6,640 bases of DNA, taken from NCBI GenBank assembly GCA_021163085.1, contig JAGGXL010000187.1, positions 1 through 6,640 of the forward strand. The letters are read 5' to 3'. This stretch comes from Thermodesulfobacterium sp. (GTDB lineage: Bacteria > Desulfobacterota > Thermodesulfobacteria > Thermodesulfobacteriales > Thermodesulfobacteriaceae). Positions 5,744-6,640 of this stretch are shown here, in pieces. How positions within the stretch are numbered: the stretch's first letter is position 1; every line of letters begins with the position of its first letter. Position numbers and translations under genes: made by a program. The notes beneath the pieces were generated by a model. The model was not told the origin of the DNA. It worked only from the letters and a program-made list of their open reading frames with translations, and made no database searches.

Positions 5744-5758
5744 AATTTTGTCAAAATT
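5744..5758. repeat. 15-bp perfect inverted repeat between permease and synthetase genes
   Basis: AATTTTG-T-CAAAATT has 7-bp arms around a single central base and directly abuts the permease stop codon. Read as RNA it could form only a weak, AU-rich hairpin, and no U-run follows, so it is a poor terminator. A dimeric regulator's operator is possible but unsupported; chance palindromes are common in AT-rich DNA. Confidence 0.4.
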
Positions 5759-6640
5759 TTAGCCGAATAGCTTTAAGTAAAGCATAAGAATCAATCCAGT
5801 AATGAAAGTAAGGAATAAAATGGGAAGTAACACAGCTTTTATGAATTTTCCTTCTTCTTTTCCACTAACTCCTATAGTTGCGGCAGCATTTGTAATTTTA
5901 GCAGGTGTTATGGCAGAAGCAATACCACCTCCTACAGCATGAACTGCAAAAATCCACATAAAAGCTGGAGCTCCTACAGTTGCCAACGTTGTCTCCCACT
6001 GAATTTTGGCAAATAAAACATTTGAAGCAGCCTCACTTCCACCAACAAAAGCTCCTATTAAACCTATAAATGGAACTACAAGAGGATAAGCCTTGCCAAA
6101 AATCCCAGCTAAGGTAGAAGCTATTACTATGTTCATATTATACTCTTTAAAATAAAGACCCGGTATAAGCTTATTATTAACTATTTCCATTCCTGACCAA
6201 GCCATAATAAAAGCAACAGCAAAAAATAAAGAATGTGCGGTAAAAGGACCTATAATTCTGGTAATCCACAGTCTAAAAACCTTTTTCAAATCATTTGAAG
6301 ATGGTTTAAGTATGGGAATTGAAATAACTGATACTACAAGAATCCAAAACCACACATGTGCCATTATATTCAAATCTTCTTTCTTATCTGCAAAAACTCT
6401 TATAACTTCACATTTTCCAGGTAAATTAGCAAGAAAAGCTTTAATAAAAGGTAAATTAACAACGAGAGAAAATATTATCAACAGAAAAAAAGGAGAAAAA
6501 GCTCTAAAAAGTTCTTTATTAAAGGTAAGGGTTTTATGTGCACTGGATTTATTTTTCCTACGATAATATATGTTTACAAAAAGCATGGTAAAAAGACCGG
6601 AAAAAATACCAATAACTTCAACAGGCAAAATCCTTAACCA
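5759..6640 (-). CDS. L-lactate permease family (LctP) transporter, C-terminal part (5' end outside window)
   Basis: The 293 visible codons run open to the right edge (WLRILPVEVIG... from the edge), so the start lies outside; family members are about 500-560 residues. LctP proteins are polytopic inner-membrane carriers for lactate and related 2-hydroxy acids such as glycolate, usually coupled to protons. Several hydrophobic segments are visible, and the most telling block is FVGGSEAASNVLFAKIQ. It parallels the GSDTSSNALFG-type motif of the family. Then come VHAVGGGIASAITPAKITNA and AATIGVSGKEEGKFIKAV, parallel to the family's 'GG-x-x-x-x-x-I-S-P-x-x-I-x-x-A-x-x-x-x-G' end, and a final membrane helix ending LYLKLFG. 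It is followed 37 bp later, on the same strand, by an acyl-CoA synthetase gene, consistent with uptake then activation of a carboxylate. The substrate is inferred from the family, not proven. Confidence 0.88.
   Translation of the reverse strand, partial: WLRILPVEVIGIFSGLFTMLFVNIYYRRKNKSSAHKTLTFNKELFRAFSPFFLLIIFSLVVNLPFIKAFLANLPGKCEVIRVFADKKEDLNIMAHVWFWILVVSVISIPILKPSSNDLKKVFRLWITRIIGPFTAHSLFFAVAFIMAWSGMEIVNNKLIPGLYFKEYNMNIVIASTLAGIFGKAYPLVVPFIGLIGAFVGGSEAASNVLFAKIQWETTLATVGAPAFMWIFAVHAVGGGIASAITPAKITNAAATIGVSGKEEGKFIKAVLLPILFLTFITGLILMLYLKLFG

Noticed and set aside
5749..5754. TTGACA (minus strand), a perfect -35 hexamer between the permease and synthetase genes
   Set aside because: No -10-like hexamer occurs 16-18 bp downstream; that position is the purine-rich ribosome-binding region. 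The hexamer is part of the 15-bp palindrome.
6312..6566. An 84-codon plus-strand open frame inside the permease gene
   Set aside because: It is antisense to transmembrane coding sequence of an LctP-family gene and has no independent support.
6626..6628. A TTG as possible start codon of the permease gene
   Set aside because: The frame stays open to the window edge, and the LctP family needs about 200-260 more N-terminal residues, so this is an internal leucine codon.

Overview
The window is AT-rich (about one third G+C by eye), very gene-dense, and bacterial. It carries strong AAGGAGGT-type Shine-Dalgarno sites, a peptidoglycan enzyme (MltG), a bacterial-type FmdB zinc ribbon, and an LctP carboxylate permease next to an acyl-CoA synthetase. 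Together with a zinc-ribbon/HEAT-like protein that resembles a family I associate from memory with sulfate reducers (DVU0298-like), this suggests an AT-rich, possibly thermophilic, anaerobic Thermodesulfobacteria- or Desulfobacterota-like organism. That placement is inference; no rRNA or other phylogenetic marker is complete here.

Layout from left to right. Positions 2-235 (+) are the 3' end of rsmA (ksgA), the 16S rRNA dimethyladenosine transferase. It opens with an 18-bp tandem duplication. Its last codons overlap tail-to-tail, by 56 bp, with mltG (180-1247, -), the membrane-bound endolytic transglycosylase. A 41-bp divergent gap separates mltG from a compact three-gene (+) cassette at 1289-3545. 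The cassette encodes a TPR protein, a zinc-ribbon plus HEAT-like solenoid protein, and a second TPR protein. These genes overlap by 14 bp or abut exactly, so they are almost certainly one operon. All three look like non-enzymatic, protein-binding scaffolds, and the cassette is the least explained part of the window.

The rest lies on the (-) strand. Read in the direction of transcription it is: the 3' part of an L-lactate permease-family gene (to the right edge), a medium-chain-type acyl-CoA synthetase, then a two-gene unit of an FmdB-family zinc ribbon and a small membrane protein that share one base. A plausible sigma-70-like promoter lies in the 70-bp gap before fmdB. The permease and synthetase together suggest uptake of a small carboxylate and its activation to a CoA thioester. 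The two opposing blocks converge at about 3546-3558 with only 13 bp between stop codons and no convincing hairpin terminator.

No rRNA, tRNA, CRISPR, insertion sequence, phage gene or attachment site is visible. No intergenic stretch exceeds 70 bp, so no large region is unexplained. I found no clear evidence of a dramatic new system. The best leads are the TPR/Zn-HEAT/TPR cassette, the rsmA-mltG coding overlap, and the permease-ligase pair with an altered ribose-binding motif.
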